A DNA stretch of 64,000 nucleotides, from positions 4,402,001 to 4,466,000 of the forward strand of contig CM036636.1 of NCBI GenBank assembly GCA_020746105.1. Reading direction: 5' to 3'. The notes under the pieces were generated by a model. That model saw nothing but the letters and a program-made list of their open reading frames with translations, was not told the origin of the DNA and ran no database searches. Positions 36,301 to 48,386 of the stretch are shown here, piece by piece (within the stretch, counting starts at the first letter, position 1; every line of letters begins with the position of its first letter). Both the position numbers and the translations under genes were made by a program. Source of the stretch: Trogon surrucura. Taxonomy: Eukaryota > Chordata > Aves > Trogoniformes > Trogonidae.

Positions 36301-39300
36301 CTCTGATGCAATGTGTATAGAAAGGAGCATCCTGTCTTAAGAAGAAACTTCCACATTTTGTACCATTAGGAATTGCTGTAGAATTACATTTTCCTCTGAG
36401 AAATGCACTGAGACTGTTTCTCAGTTATGTCGTCCTCTTTCTTGAAGCAAGAAAAAGGTGGCTAGAGGAGGAAGGCAGGCTAGGAGCCTTAACCCAGCTT
36501 TGTGATCCTTGAACTTCAGGGCTTTAAAGAAGCCTAACGCCTGCATTTGAAGAGGTCACCCTACTCAACCTTTGTTTCTTTAGTACGTTGCATTTACACG
36601 GAGCTCCTGAGCACATCTACACAGGTGCTGATAAAAGGCTAGCAGCAACAGAGAGATTATTTTGGTTGAGTTTGAGGTTTTCCAATAAATACACCTGAAT
36701 CTAAATCCTGTCCTTTCAAAAGTTCAAGGGTTAAAACTTTTCATCAAGGTAAGGTATTCCCCAAGCAATCTGCATTGAGGGCTCTCTGAAGCAAGAGAAC
36801 ATTGTTGACCCAGACACCACCAAGTTCTTTCGCTTCAGAAAAGTTCTGGCTGCTGATAAACCTTTGTCCTTTCTCTTTGATTAGCTTTACTCTGGTTATA
36901 AATCCTATTTTGTTTTGTGCTGGGGTCTGGCCAAGGAAGTATTTCTATTAACCTGGAGCAGCTGGGGAGTGAGTAGCTGGCTCTGACTGTCAGGGGATTG
37001 CATGCCTGGGCATCCTGTAACCGCAATGTTCTTTTCTTTTGAAGCCTCACTCTAAAAAGAAAGAGGTCTGTGCTCTTCCTGCAGTGATTTTGCTAGCCTT
37101 GATGCTGGCAGAGTTGTGTGGACAGGACGTAATTAGCTAAAAGATGGCAGTCATTAGAATTTCCGTCTAAAATCCGCTCTCCTCACAGTCTCCATACCTG
37201 TCACGTGAGCTTTAATTTATCCGTTCGCGCAGTGGGAACATACTCCTGCTACTTTCATTACCCAATTGACTTTAAATTAAAAATCTGTAACACGTCCTGT
37301 CTTGGAGGACTTTTGAGCTTGGTCTCCTGGTGTTGGGGGCCCTTGTAACCAAAGGCAGTGGCAGGGAGCTGTGAGAGCAGCTACACGATGGGCTCTGCGG
37401 CAGCGGCCGCTCATTCGCATTCCTTCGGAGCCACCTGTGAGTCCCTGGCTCTTCTGCATGTCTTCAGCCTAGAGGAGGAAAGAGAGCCTACTTTTACTCC
37501 CCGATGCTTTCTGCTCAGTTACAGCATTTATTCTAAGCTTTCCAGCCCCGAGGCTGTGGAGACTTGCTAAATGCACTAGCCTCATTACCAGAGCACCACA
37601 GCAAGAAGAAAATCTCTCTCTCCATCTATGCCTTTTGCCCAGGGTCTGTGACACTCGTCCGTATCTCACAGGTGTAACACGAGTACCGAATATGCATGGT
37701 GAATGTTAAACCCCCTTGTCCCCAAAGGCAAACTCTATAGTGACTAATCCCTGGGAGGCTCTGGGATTTTAAAATTGGTATATTTTTCTGCTTTCTGTTA
37801 TCTTTCCTCCCTCTGAGCCTTTTGCTGTGCATTTACTGTCCCTTTACCCCTTTTGCTGTGCTGGCTCCCCACTCTGCGTAGCCAGTGCCCTCAGCCAGCA
37901 GCACTTTATCTGCTTCCAATGTAGCGTGTCCTAGAAAGAATTATAGCATTGCCTTTCTCTCGACAGCTAGTCATCTCTCAGTAACATACAATAAGCTGTA
38001 CTTGGGCCAAAGGAAATGGGTTTAGCCTGGCGGGTAATTAATTTTCTCAGGGTTCAGTTTCCCACACTGAAATTGGTCTCCGTCTGATCAATTAGAAGAA
38101 CATTTCGCAAACGAAACTGATTATGAATCATGGGTTTCAATTCAGTTGTGGAAAACCTGGTACATGACTGTTGGAGCAAAAAGTAGAGGGAAGCTTCAGC
38201 CCATTTATCCTAACTGCTGCTGAGAAGTGAAACCAGCACACGTTTCTGCCAAGTAGAAAAAAGCACCGAGACTCCATCACAGCATAGTTCTGAGCATGGT
38301 CCTCAAGTTTCCCTGGACATTGAAGCTTATCCACTGGCCTAATGCTGTCCTGGGACCACCCCCCTGAGCACTGGCACAGCTTCAGTTGGGCAGATCCTGT
38401 ATCCTTTTGCCTCCACACACACAAATAAAAATGGAAAAGAGCTTTAGGGTGAGGAGCATCCCCAAGACATCCTTTATTCAGATGTAATGGTGTTGAACAA
38501 GCGAAGGAATGATCTCGGAGAGCTGAGGTCTCTGTACCATAGTCAGCTTCTCCTTTCCATTTTCCTCGGCAGGTAGTAGTCGCAGAAGTGATGGCAGTCT
38601 GTTCAGTTGAAATTTAGCTTCTGCGAGGATGACAGCATTTTCATTTCAGCCATGAGCAAGCGTGTAGGATCCATCCCACACAGTGGGAACAGATCCCCAC
38701 TGCCCCACTTCAGCAAGGAGAACACGCTCCATCCCTCCTGCTCTTCTTTCTGCCGCGTGTACCCCCCCAGCACTGAGCGGGACTGTTAGTTCAGTTGTTA
38801 CTGTGTCTTTAAAATGTGCCCAATACTTTAAAGGAAATAAATAACTTCAATTGTTCGAATGAAATTTTGCTGAGAACCCTTTTTTTTTTCTACTGGAAAA
38901 GCCATGACACTAAACTTTACAGTCATCTCAAGCCTTGAATAGTTTTTCATTTGTGTCAGATTAACCAAGTTAAAATTCCCTCTCACGGACTTGGCATTTA
39001 GAGGTATTATACTAGAAGTGGCTTAATAACTTTCACTTAAAAGGAAAGAAAAAAAAAAAAAAGAGGCATTTCTTGGCACCATGTGGAGTAAACAAAGAAA
39101 TGCAATTTCACAAAGCAAGACCTGCTAAAGGGGACACGCTGCAGCCAGAGATGAGCACCAAGGCTGGACCTTCCCATGAAACAAGACTGCTTGTGAAAAA
39201 TTCATAACCTAAGATCTTGGGCAGTACTCTCATCTGGTTTTATACACCAAACTGGGTCAAGCCCAGCTAGTGCCTGGCCAGGACGTTCTCTAGAAAAAGT

Positions 39301-39370
39301 ACCTTAATAAAGAGACATGCTGCAGAAAGTGAGTCTCAGAGGATGGATGTGTAGGATTTTGTATAATTCC

Positions 39371-39400
39371 TATAGCTATATAAATATATATAAATTTATT
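39371..39400. repeat. AT-rich simple repeat
   Basis: Alternating TA/TATA words with single-base interruptions, inside an AT-rich segment of about 50 bp. Confidence 0.6.
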
Positions 39401-40972
39401 ACTATTTTATATAGCTCCTTTTTCTTCTATCTCCCTGATGTAGACTCCTCATAGACAGAGAACTGCATTTACACAGAAATATCCTCATTTGTACTTGAAA
39501 TATGTAATGTGTTTGCTTTCTCATATACTGACCTTTATGCATGCTGGAGAAGTGTATCTGGAAGGGAGAAATGGGAGGCTTGAGATGCTTAACAGTTTCT
39601 GTAGGAAGAAACTCTACAGCATTGGGTCACGCCGGAGGCAGCTTTGTCACCAGCGTGGTTTATTCGTAATGAATGGAGACTCATTGTGCCAGGGAAGTGG
39701 AAGTGCTGATTGTGGCTTTTAGTAAAAAAATATAATAGTGTTGTATACCTTCAAACTGGGGAGCAAGACCTAGGACTTGAAGAAAGACAAACCTGACTAT
39801 TATACTGCTAGAAGCAAGTGTGGAGAAAGGAGGACTGTCGCTCCTACAGTAACCCCTGCTGCTCAAGAAACATGTACAGATACTGTTAAGGACTGTTTAA
39901 AGATGAAAATCCCTAAGTGAACAATCATAGCTAAAATAGTATTCTGGCTCCAGACTCTTAGGAATATTGCTTTTAAGATGCAATGGAAAACCGATGTCCT
40001 GACCTCTTGTGGTCACTAAATATACGGTGCCAGATTTTCCAAGCATATGATTGTTTTCAACACACTGCCTCCTTCCTAAATTTTTGTTTGCTTAGTGAAT
40101 AGTGTTATCTGCAGCTCTCGCTTCACAGTTTCACCAGGGCGGAAACTTACTCAGTGTTCCTAATTCTCTTGTAGAAGGTACAGTGTGATATAGTTGGAGA
40201 CCTTCACCCCTGACAAATTCCAGAACGTGTTGCAATACAGCCACAGACAATGGACTGATACCAGCACGTGACCTGTTGTTCTGTGTAGCTGTTTTCAAGC
40301 ATTCCTTGTAAGTGGTCCTGCCTTCTAGAACATGTGAAATGATCCCTGAATGTAATTTGACAATCAAAGTTCAGAAGTAACATCAAGATCTTTTAGAATG
40401 AGAAGGTGCGAGCTAGCTGTAAAAATTTATTTTTATCGTTGCCCTGAAATGTTTCAGGACATATTCAACAAAGAAACCATCCTTGAAGAGCTGACATAAG
40501 TAGTAGGGTGAAGTATCTTTTGCTTGGGTGTTGGCAGTCTAAATTATACAAGATTCAAGTTTCCAATATATCTTATGGTTACTGTCTGTGTCTAGTGAGT
40601 TTTGCTGTAAAGAAATGACAGGTTTTGAGCCAACCATCTGGCATGACCACATGGGAAAGCAGACGTTGATTCACACCTCTGCAGGCTAGAGTCAGATGCT
40701 GAGAACGTTGAGGACCTGACTGCAGGGCTTAAAGCCCATCATTCTTTTCACTGTATCTTTGCCCGGTGCTGCCAGGGAGCTACAGATGCAAATATGGTCA
40801 AGTGCTATGACCACTGGAATATAAGAAGAGGCTGAAAACTTTGAGGTGGAGTAGCTCGTATTGCTTGGAGGGGGTTAAAGACAGGTAGGGAGAAAAAAAC
40901 CCAACGAGTTATATGTTAACTTAATCGACCTACTGCCTTTTTAGTTTACTTCTGGTTCTCTTGTAAAGAAGT

Positions 40973-40992
40973 CATACCTAGTTTTAGGTATG
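40973..40992. repeat. Perfect 8-bp palindrome hairpin
   Basis: CATACCTA and TAGGTATG are perfect complements separated by the four-base loop GTTT. The hairpin is bracketed by a short direct repeat (TTCTCTTGTAAA before, TTTTCTTGTAAA after). This could be a chance palindrome or a remnant of a small insertion. Confidence 0.65.
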
Positions 40993-42233
40993 GTTTTCTT
41001 GTAAAAATGTAGGAGTAACTTCTTGGTATGAAGACGTGAGCTGGGGAAAACTGCTACTCATGTGGGTGATTATTTGTTAATGATATTTTCTTATAAAACC
41101 AAAAGCTTGGTGTTTACTATGACCATGATAAAGTGTGGATGCAACCTGAGCTTCCTTCTTCCTCTCTCATGACCATCCACATAATCTGTGATTCCTGTTT
41201 TGTCCTCCCTGTGCCCTCAAATTCGGAGACTGGATGGGATAATTCACAAGATGTCTGGGAAATGAGTAAGATGCTTGTCTGGATGAGGTGGCTGAGTGAC
41301 GTAGCTAGTGCTGCTTGGATTAAGAGGATGCTGATAACTGAAAATCCAGTCCAACGGTTTATATGCTTCAGACAGGGGAGATGTGAGGCAGAGAGAAACT
41401 GTCACACTGGTTCCAACCAGTGAACATGCTCCCTGCTGTGTCCCCAAACTGAAGCTGATGGCATTTCACTCCTGGAAGGCCAGCTAAGGGAGAGAATGAC
41501 AGTGCTGGAGCTTTGTGGTCATAAAGGTCCGTGTAGCTGCTGCGAGGTCATCACAGGATGAGGTGCAAATGCTGTAAATGAGGGAGGAAAAGACAGTTTC
41601 ATACCATAATGCATTATGCACAAATGGTAAACAGGTACTTACCCTCTGAATGGTTTTTCCCTGACATGGGGAATAAAGCAAAAATAGTCTGCAAGACAGA
41701 AGCAGAAGCCTGGCTCTCCTTTAACAATCTGCACTCAACCATGTTCAAAATAGCCACTTCGCAACAATTTTCTCCGAGGGAAAATGGTGTGGAGTGCAGA
41801 AAATAAAGGTATAGCTGTAAAACAGAGGAAGCAGAGCTCAGTCAGTCTGTTCTGGGATTTTTTTTCAGTTCTGCTCCTGAAGTCAGTCCAGGTTATTTTT
41901 GCCACAAGCCAGCCATGCTTTGGTAGTTGCTTTCAGAACTGAACGTTCGAAAAATGGTGGAGTTGCAAGGTGGTGGCTTGAACCATCATCTCCTTCCCTG
42001 GTAGAGTCAGGACACCAGCTTTGCTCCTAGGGAAGAACCACAGCTCCTCTCCAGGAGGCAAAGTCTGCTCTGTGGCCTGATGACTTAGAGGTCTACTGCA
42101 ACGTCCATGCTGAGGAATTGAGGAAGATTCCGAATCTTTTTTGTCCTTTTCCAAACAAGAATTGAAAGGAAAACAAAATGCCCTCAAGGACAAGGACTTT
42201 TCCTTCAAATTCTGTTTCCCTGTGATATTTCAA

Positions 42234-42253
42234 GATGTATTTCAAGATACATC
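42234..42253. repeat. 7-bp palindrome over duplicated ATTTCAAGAT
   Basis: GATGTAT and ATACATC form a perfect stem around the loop TTCAAG. The word ATTTCAAGAT occurs twice in tandem just here, so the structure probably arose by local duplication. Confidence 0.55.
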
Positions 42254-45200
42254 AGGGCGTTTCTTCTGTTTAGAAGATATATGGACTGCTTGGTACTGAT
42301 TAGAAACTCTCAGGAAGCAACTGAGGCAGACACTGTCTCATGATTTTATTAACTGCAGATTCAGTCATGAAGGTGACAGAGTATAGAGAGAAGAAACAGG
42401 AAAGAAGCCCTTTCTGGTTGCCAGGACATTATAATGATTTGGCATCTTCATCATTGTGTGTCATGATGCAGGAACAAACAAGATGAGGTTGGGGCTACAG
42501 TTCATTAATGCCCCTCCTGTGCCTGGTAAATCCCCACCAGCTTTTGCAGTTCCTCACACAATGGGGAGTGACCCCTGACCGGGTCGTCTGGGTGATAATT
42601 CAAGCAAGAATGGAATAATTTTGAGAATTATTATCTCCTTTCCAATCTGTGGTCAGATAACATCCCTGTGGCAACCATTGCAACTGCCTATGTGGACAAG
42701 TAATGTTCAGAAAGTAATTTAATGTAATGGATTGTTTAGCTTTCTTTTAATTAAATGCAGCAGCTGGAAACAAGGAGAAGACAGCTTTGTATCACCAACC
42801 AATTCTCTAATTGCAGGCGTCCTCCGTTGACTCTGCCTAGTGTTCTGCTCAGGTTGAACACCTGTTACTATGGCTTAAGCACCCCAGAATGTTAGGATTC
42901 TTTTACACCTCTCAAGAAGTAGTGGTGGGTTGTTCTGTTTTGCTATTTTTCTCTCGCTGATGAGGAACGTGTGTCAAAGTCGCTCAACCAGCTCCAAAAA
43001 CGACCTCTTTGGGAAGTCCAACGGGAACACCAGGGAGGACGATGTAAAGTTCCTTGGGAAACTGTCCTTTTCAGATGGCAACATGAAGAGCTCCAACTGT
43101 TTGTTCCCACAAAATCATTCCAGCTTTTTGAAGATGACTGAGCACATTGATGGATCTTTCAGTCGAGCTCCTTTCAAGTGAGAACAAAAGATTGATTGTA
43201 GATTGTGTCGATACAGTTGTGACTCCGATGGTCGCTGCAGTTGTAGTGGTGTGAGTAGCAGTGGCTTCAAAGCACGACGGTTTAATGGCATCGCTTGCTC
43301 CACAGTTTTGAAATGGAAGGCTTTGGCAAAGGTATCAGCTGGAAGAACTGGGTTTTTCTGTGTAAAAGGGTCAAAATTACACTGGGTTATGAGGGCAGGG
43401 TAACCAGGATGTTAAAAGTGAGTGGCCCAGAGGGACTTGCTCAGATGTAAGCATCCGCATAGCAAGCAGATGTCTAAAGGCAGGTGACATAAATCCCCCT
43501 CGTGCACTCTGACTTCCTCCGCACTTGCCTAGCTTTACTGATTTCCTTTTTACCACTCACGTTCCCTTCTTTCCGTTTCAGAAGGGGTTTGTGTGTGTAC
43601 ACATAGAGGGAATAGCTTTTGTGAGTTGTCCTTCAAAAAGCTTGGTACGAAGAGATCGCTGGAGGAAAGATGTATCCTCCTGGTTTGCCCATAAAACTGG
43701 CTGATTGCTCAGTGCCCAGGGCTGTGGGCAAGAAGCCCTGTAGGTCAGATTAGACCCTTGCCATAGCTGTGTCCATGGCCGTGGAGAACATCTGGCACTC
43801 CTGTTCCTGTCTGGATCCCCATGAATTTGCTGCTGGCTGTGCACGAGGTTAAAGACAGGCTTGCAGGCAACATCTGTACTTAATGGGAAGCTGGGCCAAG
43901 ATATCGAGAGTTTGCCAAACAACCCTTTGTCTGGTGCCTAAATCTATACCTGTCACAAGGTGAATAAAGCAATGAGGAAGAGGCAATGCTGACTTGCAAA
44001 TTTGTAAAAAAAAAAATCCTTCTAAGATCTCTAGTGGGGTAATTTGCAACTGCTAAATATACTCAGGGAGAAATACAACCAGATAATTTCTTTCCTCAGT
44101 CTCACTATGACACTTTAAATTTTTCCTTTTGAGAAGGGACAGGGATGCTGGCATCCTCAGGGAGAGCGCTGGGCAAAACAGTGGGTTTAGTCTATTTGCT
44201 CTTGATTCACCACATGCCTCATCAAGGCTTTTTCCAGTTCTCTTGTCTTGATCCTCAGGGGCAAAGAATTGAGAGGGAGTGGGAGAAGATGTGGAAATGG
44301 AAAAAATGAGGGCTCTGTGTGTGTGCAGAGGGGGGTGTTTAGACAGAATGGGTGCTGGTGACTAAGGAAAGGGGGGAACAGGCAAGTAGTAAATGAGTTT
44401 GTGTTCCTGGCTGCTGAATAGCCCCAGGAGGTTCCCAGCAAGTCTGCCGCTTTTTTATTGGAGTTTTGTGCCGGAGTTATAAACCCTTTAAATGAGTCTA
44501 GATCATTAGGGAAGCTTGGCTGATCACTGATGAAAAAATATAACAATTAAAACAAAGGGCTGGAAGAGGGAAGCAGAGGGAGAGGGAGCTGGGGGTGAGC
44601 AATTTTAATACTTAATAACAAATACTAATAATGGTGCTGAGTTGGGGACTAATTAAAAGTTTCCAAAAAGAGAGAGGAAGAGAGTGGAATTAGTCTGGAG
44701 TGTTTTGTCTGGCAGCTTCTGTGAGTGCCCGAATAAACCGCCCTGGCCAGGAGGACAGGACAAAATACTGGGAATTGAGCAAAGCTCTGGAGATGGGTGG
44801 ATTTAAGCTGTGGTGAAGCACACAGAAGCTCAGCAGATTTCACAAAAAACAAGTCTCGCAGGTCAGCCACCAGCAGTGTCCTGAGGGCGGAGGGTGGCCA
44901 AAGCTGAAATAACCAAAGCAGCAACTATTGCATTTCACTCACCAGTTCGGCAGCTGCATGAGGTTCAGACTGGAGCAAGCATCGGGTGAGGTCCTTTGTG
45001 TGCAGTTTCGACTGGGCTGTTGTCATGCACCACCACTGCCATCTTCCATGTTACATCCTTCTGGATAAAACACCTGGCTGTGCAGGAATGCCAACCTCTG
45101 ACACCATGCTCCTTGCAGCACCGAGCTCCTTTTACTTCCTCACGTGTGCAGGCAGCTCTTAAGTTTTAATTATGGTTGCTTTTTTGCTGTTCTTTATCTT

Positions 45201-46272
45201 AATTAAGTCTGACTTGCTGACTATTTCAAGGGAGATTATGTCTGGGAAATGCCTTCCTGACTTGAGTTCTGAATTGTGGAAGGAGCAACGTGAGAGCCAT
45301 TGTCACTGGTTGTGCCAGGCACCTCCATCCTGCAGGCAGCAGAAATGCAATGCAATAGGGACTGGGGAAAAGCTCAGCTAAAATGAGACCATCCGCCTGG
45401 AAAGAAAGCCAAGGGGCTGGATACTTGGCAGGTAGAACAGATTTCACAGAAAATTCCTCTGTATTATCTGGGATCTAACTTTTCCCCCCTTTCTATTGCA
45501 ATGCAGCACCAGGTAAATTCAGACTTAGAGTGCAAACACCAGCAGAGTCCAAGCCCTCGGACACGCACTCTGAAAAGCCTGCAGTTTTCACGGGCAGCTT
45601 TGCCACAGCTCTCTGCTTTGCATTATTTTCCCCCCACAGAAGAGCTGCCGAGGTGCTTACGGTGGGCTGGTATGTGGTTTGGCTTGAGAGCTCTGTCTTG
45701 GCTCTTGATGCTGCCCTGAAGCATCCAGCAGCAAGCTTTGCTATTCTGCACCAGGGCTCTGTCTGTCTGTAAATACTTCTACTTCAGCAGCCTCTCTCCA
45801 ACGTGACAGATTTGCTGAGGAACCTGGCAGCAAAGATTTTTTTTTCCTCTCTCGCTCTCTCTGACAAATGTATAAAATGTATTAGCTTTTCATGTTCTAA
45901 TTTATGATATAATAAACTCCTCTGTGCCCTGGCCTCTTTCAGGGATTGAGCGAACCGCTTTGGTGAAACTAAACTATTGGTGAGAAGGAAGGATTGGAGA
46001 AAAGGATGGGGCAAGAGGTGGAACTGAAGGAAGAAGGGGGATGTTGGTGAAGTGAGGCTGCTGGGGCAGTAAGAGGGAAAGGGAGGCGAAGAAAATTTAT
46101 GTTATTTCCTTTCTCTTTTTGCTGGGTGTCATGGGCTTCCCTGTGGGATTTACATGACTTCGCTCCTGGTACTGACAAAGCTTCTCCAAGTGATGGAGTA
46201 GTGTCCACGTTTAGACTTTTGAGGGAAAAATAACATAAATTGCAAGAAGAGAGTGGGTCCGGACATCCTCCT

Positions 46273-46355
46273 GTGATCCTGCTCTAGTCGGGGGGTTTGG
46301 ACTAGATGATCTCTAGAGGTCCCTGCCAACCCTGAACATTCTGTGATTCTGTGAT
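46273..46355 (+). mobile_element. CR1 3' terminal fragment, plus strand
   Basis: Only the last ~83 bp of a CR1 element: GTGATCCTGCTCTAG, then TTGGACTAGATGATCTCTAG, a CCCTGCCAACCCTGAACATT segment, and the tail ATTCTGTGATTCTGTGAT. This is a strongly 5'-truncated insertion with no coding content. Confidence 0.9.
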
Positions 46356-46356
46356 C

Positions 46357-47783
46357 TTCATTCAGGACAAAAGGATGGGAAGGAAGGAGTAGGATGGGGC
46401 AGGAAAGAAGCGAGCTGTGGGTTCAAAGCTGTTCTTTCCACCAGCTGGCTTTTCTTCTCAAGGGAAACCGTGAGGTGTATAAGCCAGTGTCTGGAGTCAC
46501 AGGAGCAGTCTGTGTTAGCATCATTATTAGCAATGAAATTCTGGAGCTTCTTGAAATCCCAGCTTGTGTTACGAGCCTGTCCCGTGCAAAACCCACACAC
46601 GTTACCAGGTTGCAGAAACAGAGTGCAAGTACCAGGACAGTCAAAGCTGCAATTCTCTTCTGCAAGGATAACCATAACCCTGCTCACCCTCCTTCCCCAG
46701 AGGACATAGCACTTTCTAATGCTGCACAGGTACTGAAAAGAATACCGAGATTTATTTTTTTTTTGGTTATGCAAATAAATGTGGCTGTTATCATCACCAG
46801 ACCTTCTGTGGAGATGGGCCCGTCCGTCAGTCCCCTGGGACAGGTTTGCTGTAGGATTAGCTGAGGTGAAGGACACAGAAGAGGTGTCTGTGATGCTACA
46901 GGATGGATTTGCTGCAGTATTTGCTCAGGCAAGTGATAACGGGTTCATGTGTGTAGGGTCCTATTGATGGGTTCACTGTAGGATTTGCCTGAAGATGAAG
47001 TAAAGTTGAGCCTGTCAGAATGTTTCCTACAAGAAGCTATAGTGTTTGTACCCATGGCCTCAGGTACAACAATCTTGTCATAGGATTTTCTTGGGTAGGA
47101 CTAGAGTGCGTGTAGAATTATAAATAAAAATGCAAGGAAAATTTATGCTGTAGGATTTTTCCAGGAGACAAAATCTCTCAGATCAACGCCAATAAGTGTG
47201 TCATGCATTACCCCAGAACGTGTTGTCAAACCAAGATGACTTGTTGCTTATGGAATTTTTTGTGATCATCAAACCAGCTGAAAGTCTGGCTTGAGTAATT
47301 AAAATGCTAATTGGAAATTCACCATTCATCAGAGGAAACAGCAATGAGTTTCTTGCTTTCTTTTTTTTTTCTTTTTTTTTTTTTCCTCCAGCATTTTCTC
47401 TCTCGTGGTGGCAGATGTTGGGGTTGTGAATTCATTGTCTGCCAGAGATGTAGCAAAATCGTCTTTCCAAACTAGTTCTCTGTATTTTTGTTTATTGTCT
47501 GCTTAAATTAACCTTCTCTAATGAGATGAAGATACGCAGGGTATGCCTGTAATTTACTGGCTGTGAAATGAGTTAGTACAGATATAATACATCCTGGTGG
47601 GTGACAGGGATTACAGAGCTCTGAGAGAGTACTCAGGTAGAGGAGAAGATGGCATGTACCTTTGATCGTGGTTCCTAACGGTGTGTTGGCTTATTCTATC
47701 TGGCTGTGTGCATACACACACACACCTGGAGGGTTTGCTCAGGATCACTAGAAAACAGAGGGTGGAGCTCATCCTCTCCTATG
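46357..47783. other. Non-coding stretch between two CR1 copies
   Basis: Between a plus- and a minus-strand CR1. Opposite-strand frames of 156 and 172 codons overlap at about 46358-46876 and have no known domain. From 46848 to 47163 the word TGTAGGATT or a close variant recurs (46850, 46977, 47079, 47149). A pyrimidine tract lies at 47355-47387 and six CA units at 47714-47725. Confidence 0.45.
47355..47387. repeat. Pyrimidine (T-rich) tract
   Basis: Two T runs of about 10 and 13 separated by one C, in a pyrimidine-only stretch ending CCTCCAG, which happens to resemble a splice acceptor. No convincing exon follows. Confidence 0.75.
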
Positions 47784-48386
47784 AATCACCGAATCACAGA
47801 ACGTTAGGGGTTGGAAGGGACCTCAAAGATCATCCAGTCCAGACCCTTGCCAGAGCAGGACCACCTACAGTAGAGCGCACAGGAACGCGTCCAGGCGGGG
47901 TTTGAATGTCTCCAGAGAAGGAGACTCCACACCCTCCCTGGGCAGCCTGTGCCAGGGCTCTGTCACCCTCACACTGAAAAGCTTTTTCTAATATTTTTAT
48001 GGAACCTCCTATGTTCCAGCTTCCACCCATTGCCCCTTGTCCTGTCAATGGACGTCGCTGAAAAGAGCCTGGCTCCATCCTCCTGACCCTCCCCTTTGAC
48101 ATATTTGTAAACATTAATGAGGTCACCCCTCAGCCTCCTCTTCTCCAAGCTAAAGAGACCCAGCTCCTTCAGCCTTTCCTCATAAGGGAGATGCTCCACT
48201 CCCTTAATCATCCTAGTTGCCCTGTGCTGGACTCTCTCCAGCAGTTCCCTGTCTTTCTTGAGCTGAGGGGCCCAGAACTGGACACAATATTCCAGATGTG
48301 GCCTCACCAGGGTGGAGTAGAGGGGGAGGGGGACTTCTCTTGACCTACCTGCTACTCCCCTTCTAACACACCCCAGGATGCCATTG
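47784..48386 (-). mobile_element. CR1 LINE 3' fragment, minus strand, ~600 bp
   Basis: The longest avian-type CR1 copy in the window. The minus-strand frame encodes about 130 residues of the ORF2 reverse-transcriptase C-terminal region without a stop: [58 protein letters not shown] and [17 protein letters not shown]. It ends at KSFSV, where an apparent single-base shift relative to related copies introduces a stop; the rest of the C-terminus continues in another frame. The 3' end (toward 47784) reads, in sense, GTTCTGTGATTCGGTGATT. The frame continues upstream of the CR1 boundary (~48386) into unrelated sequence to 48616. The 5' truncation removes the endonuclease and catalytic reverse-transcriptase core, so it is inactive. 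Confidence 0.96.

Larger units (their letters stand above)
28192..37300. other. Non-coding stretch, no gene recognised
   Basis: About 9 kb without a recognisable gene or large transposon. A moderately CpG-enriched patch lies at about 31320-31630 with overlapping frames of 90-118 codons on both strands. Opposite-strand frames at about 29675-30331 (up to 179 codons) coincide with a switch from purine-rich to pyrimidine-rich sequence. A 175-codon plus frame at 31960-32487 has no known domain. An AT-rich tract at 32460-32740 with TAAT words and T runs could be regulatory. T tract at 33370-33388. Confidence 0.5.
37301..46272. other. Non-coding stretch, no gene recognised
   Basis: About 9 kb with no recognisable gene or large transposon. 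Small structures are hairpins at 40973-40992 and 42234-42253, an AT-repeat near 39371-39400, an A tract near 39050-39062, and an AT-rich TAAT cluster at 44601-44662. An 83-codon plus frame at 42930-43181 is discussed in the findings as a weak exon candidate. Other frames are 120 codons or shorter. Confidence 0.5.

Noticed and set aside
37185-37262. Possible minus-strand MIR relic
   Set aside because: Only a vague resemblance to the CTCAGTTT...TGTAAAATGGG region; lacks the diagnostic core, so not called.
46358-46876. 172- and 156-codon frames on opposite strands
   Set aside because: Mutually overlapping on both strands, no domain recognised, Cys content scattered without a pattern; most likely chance.
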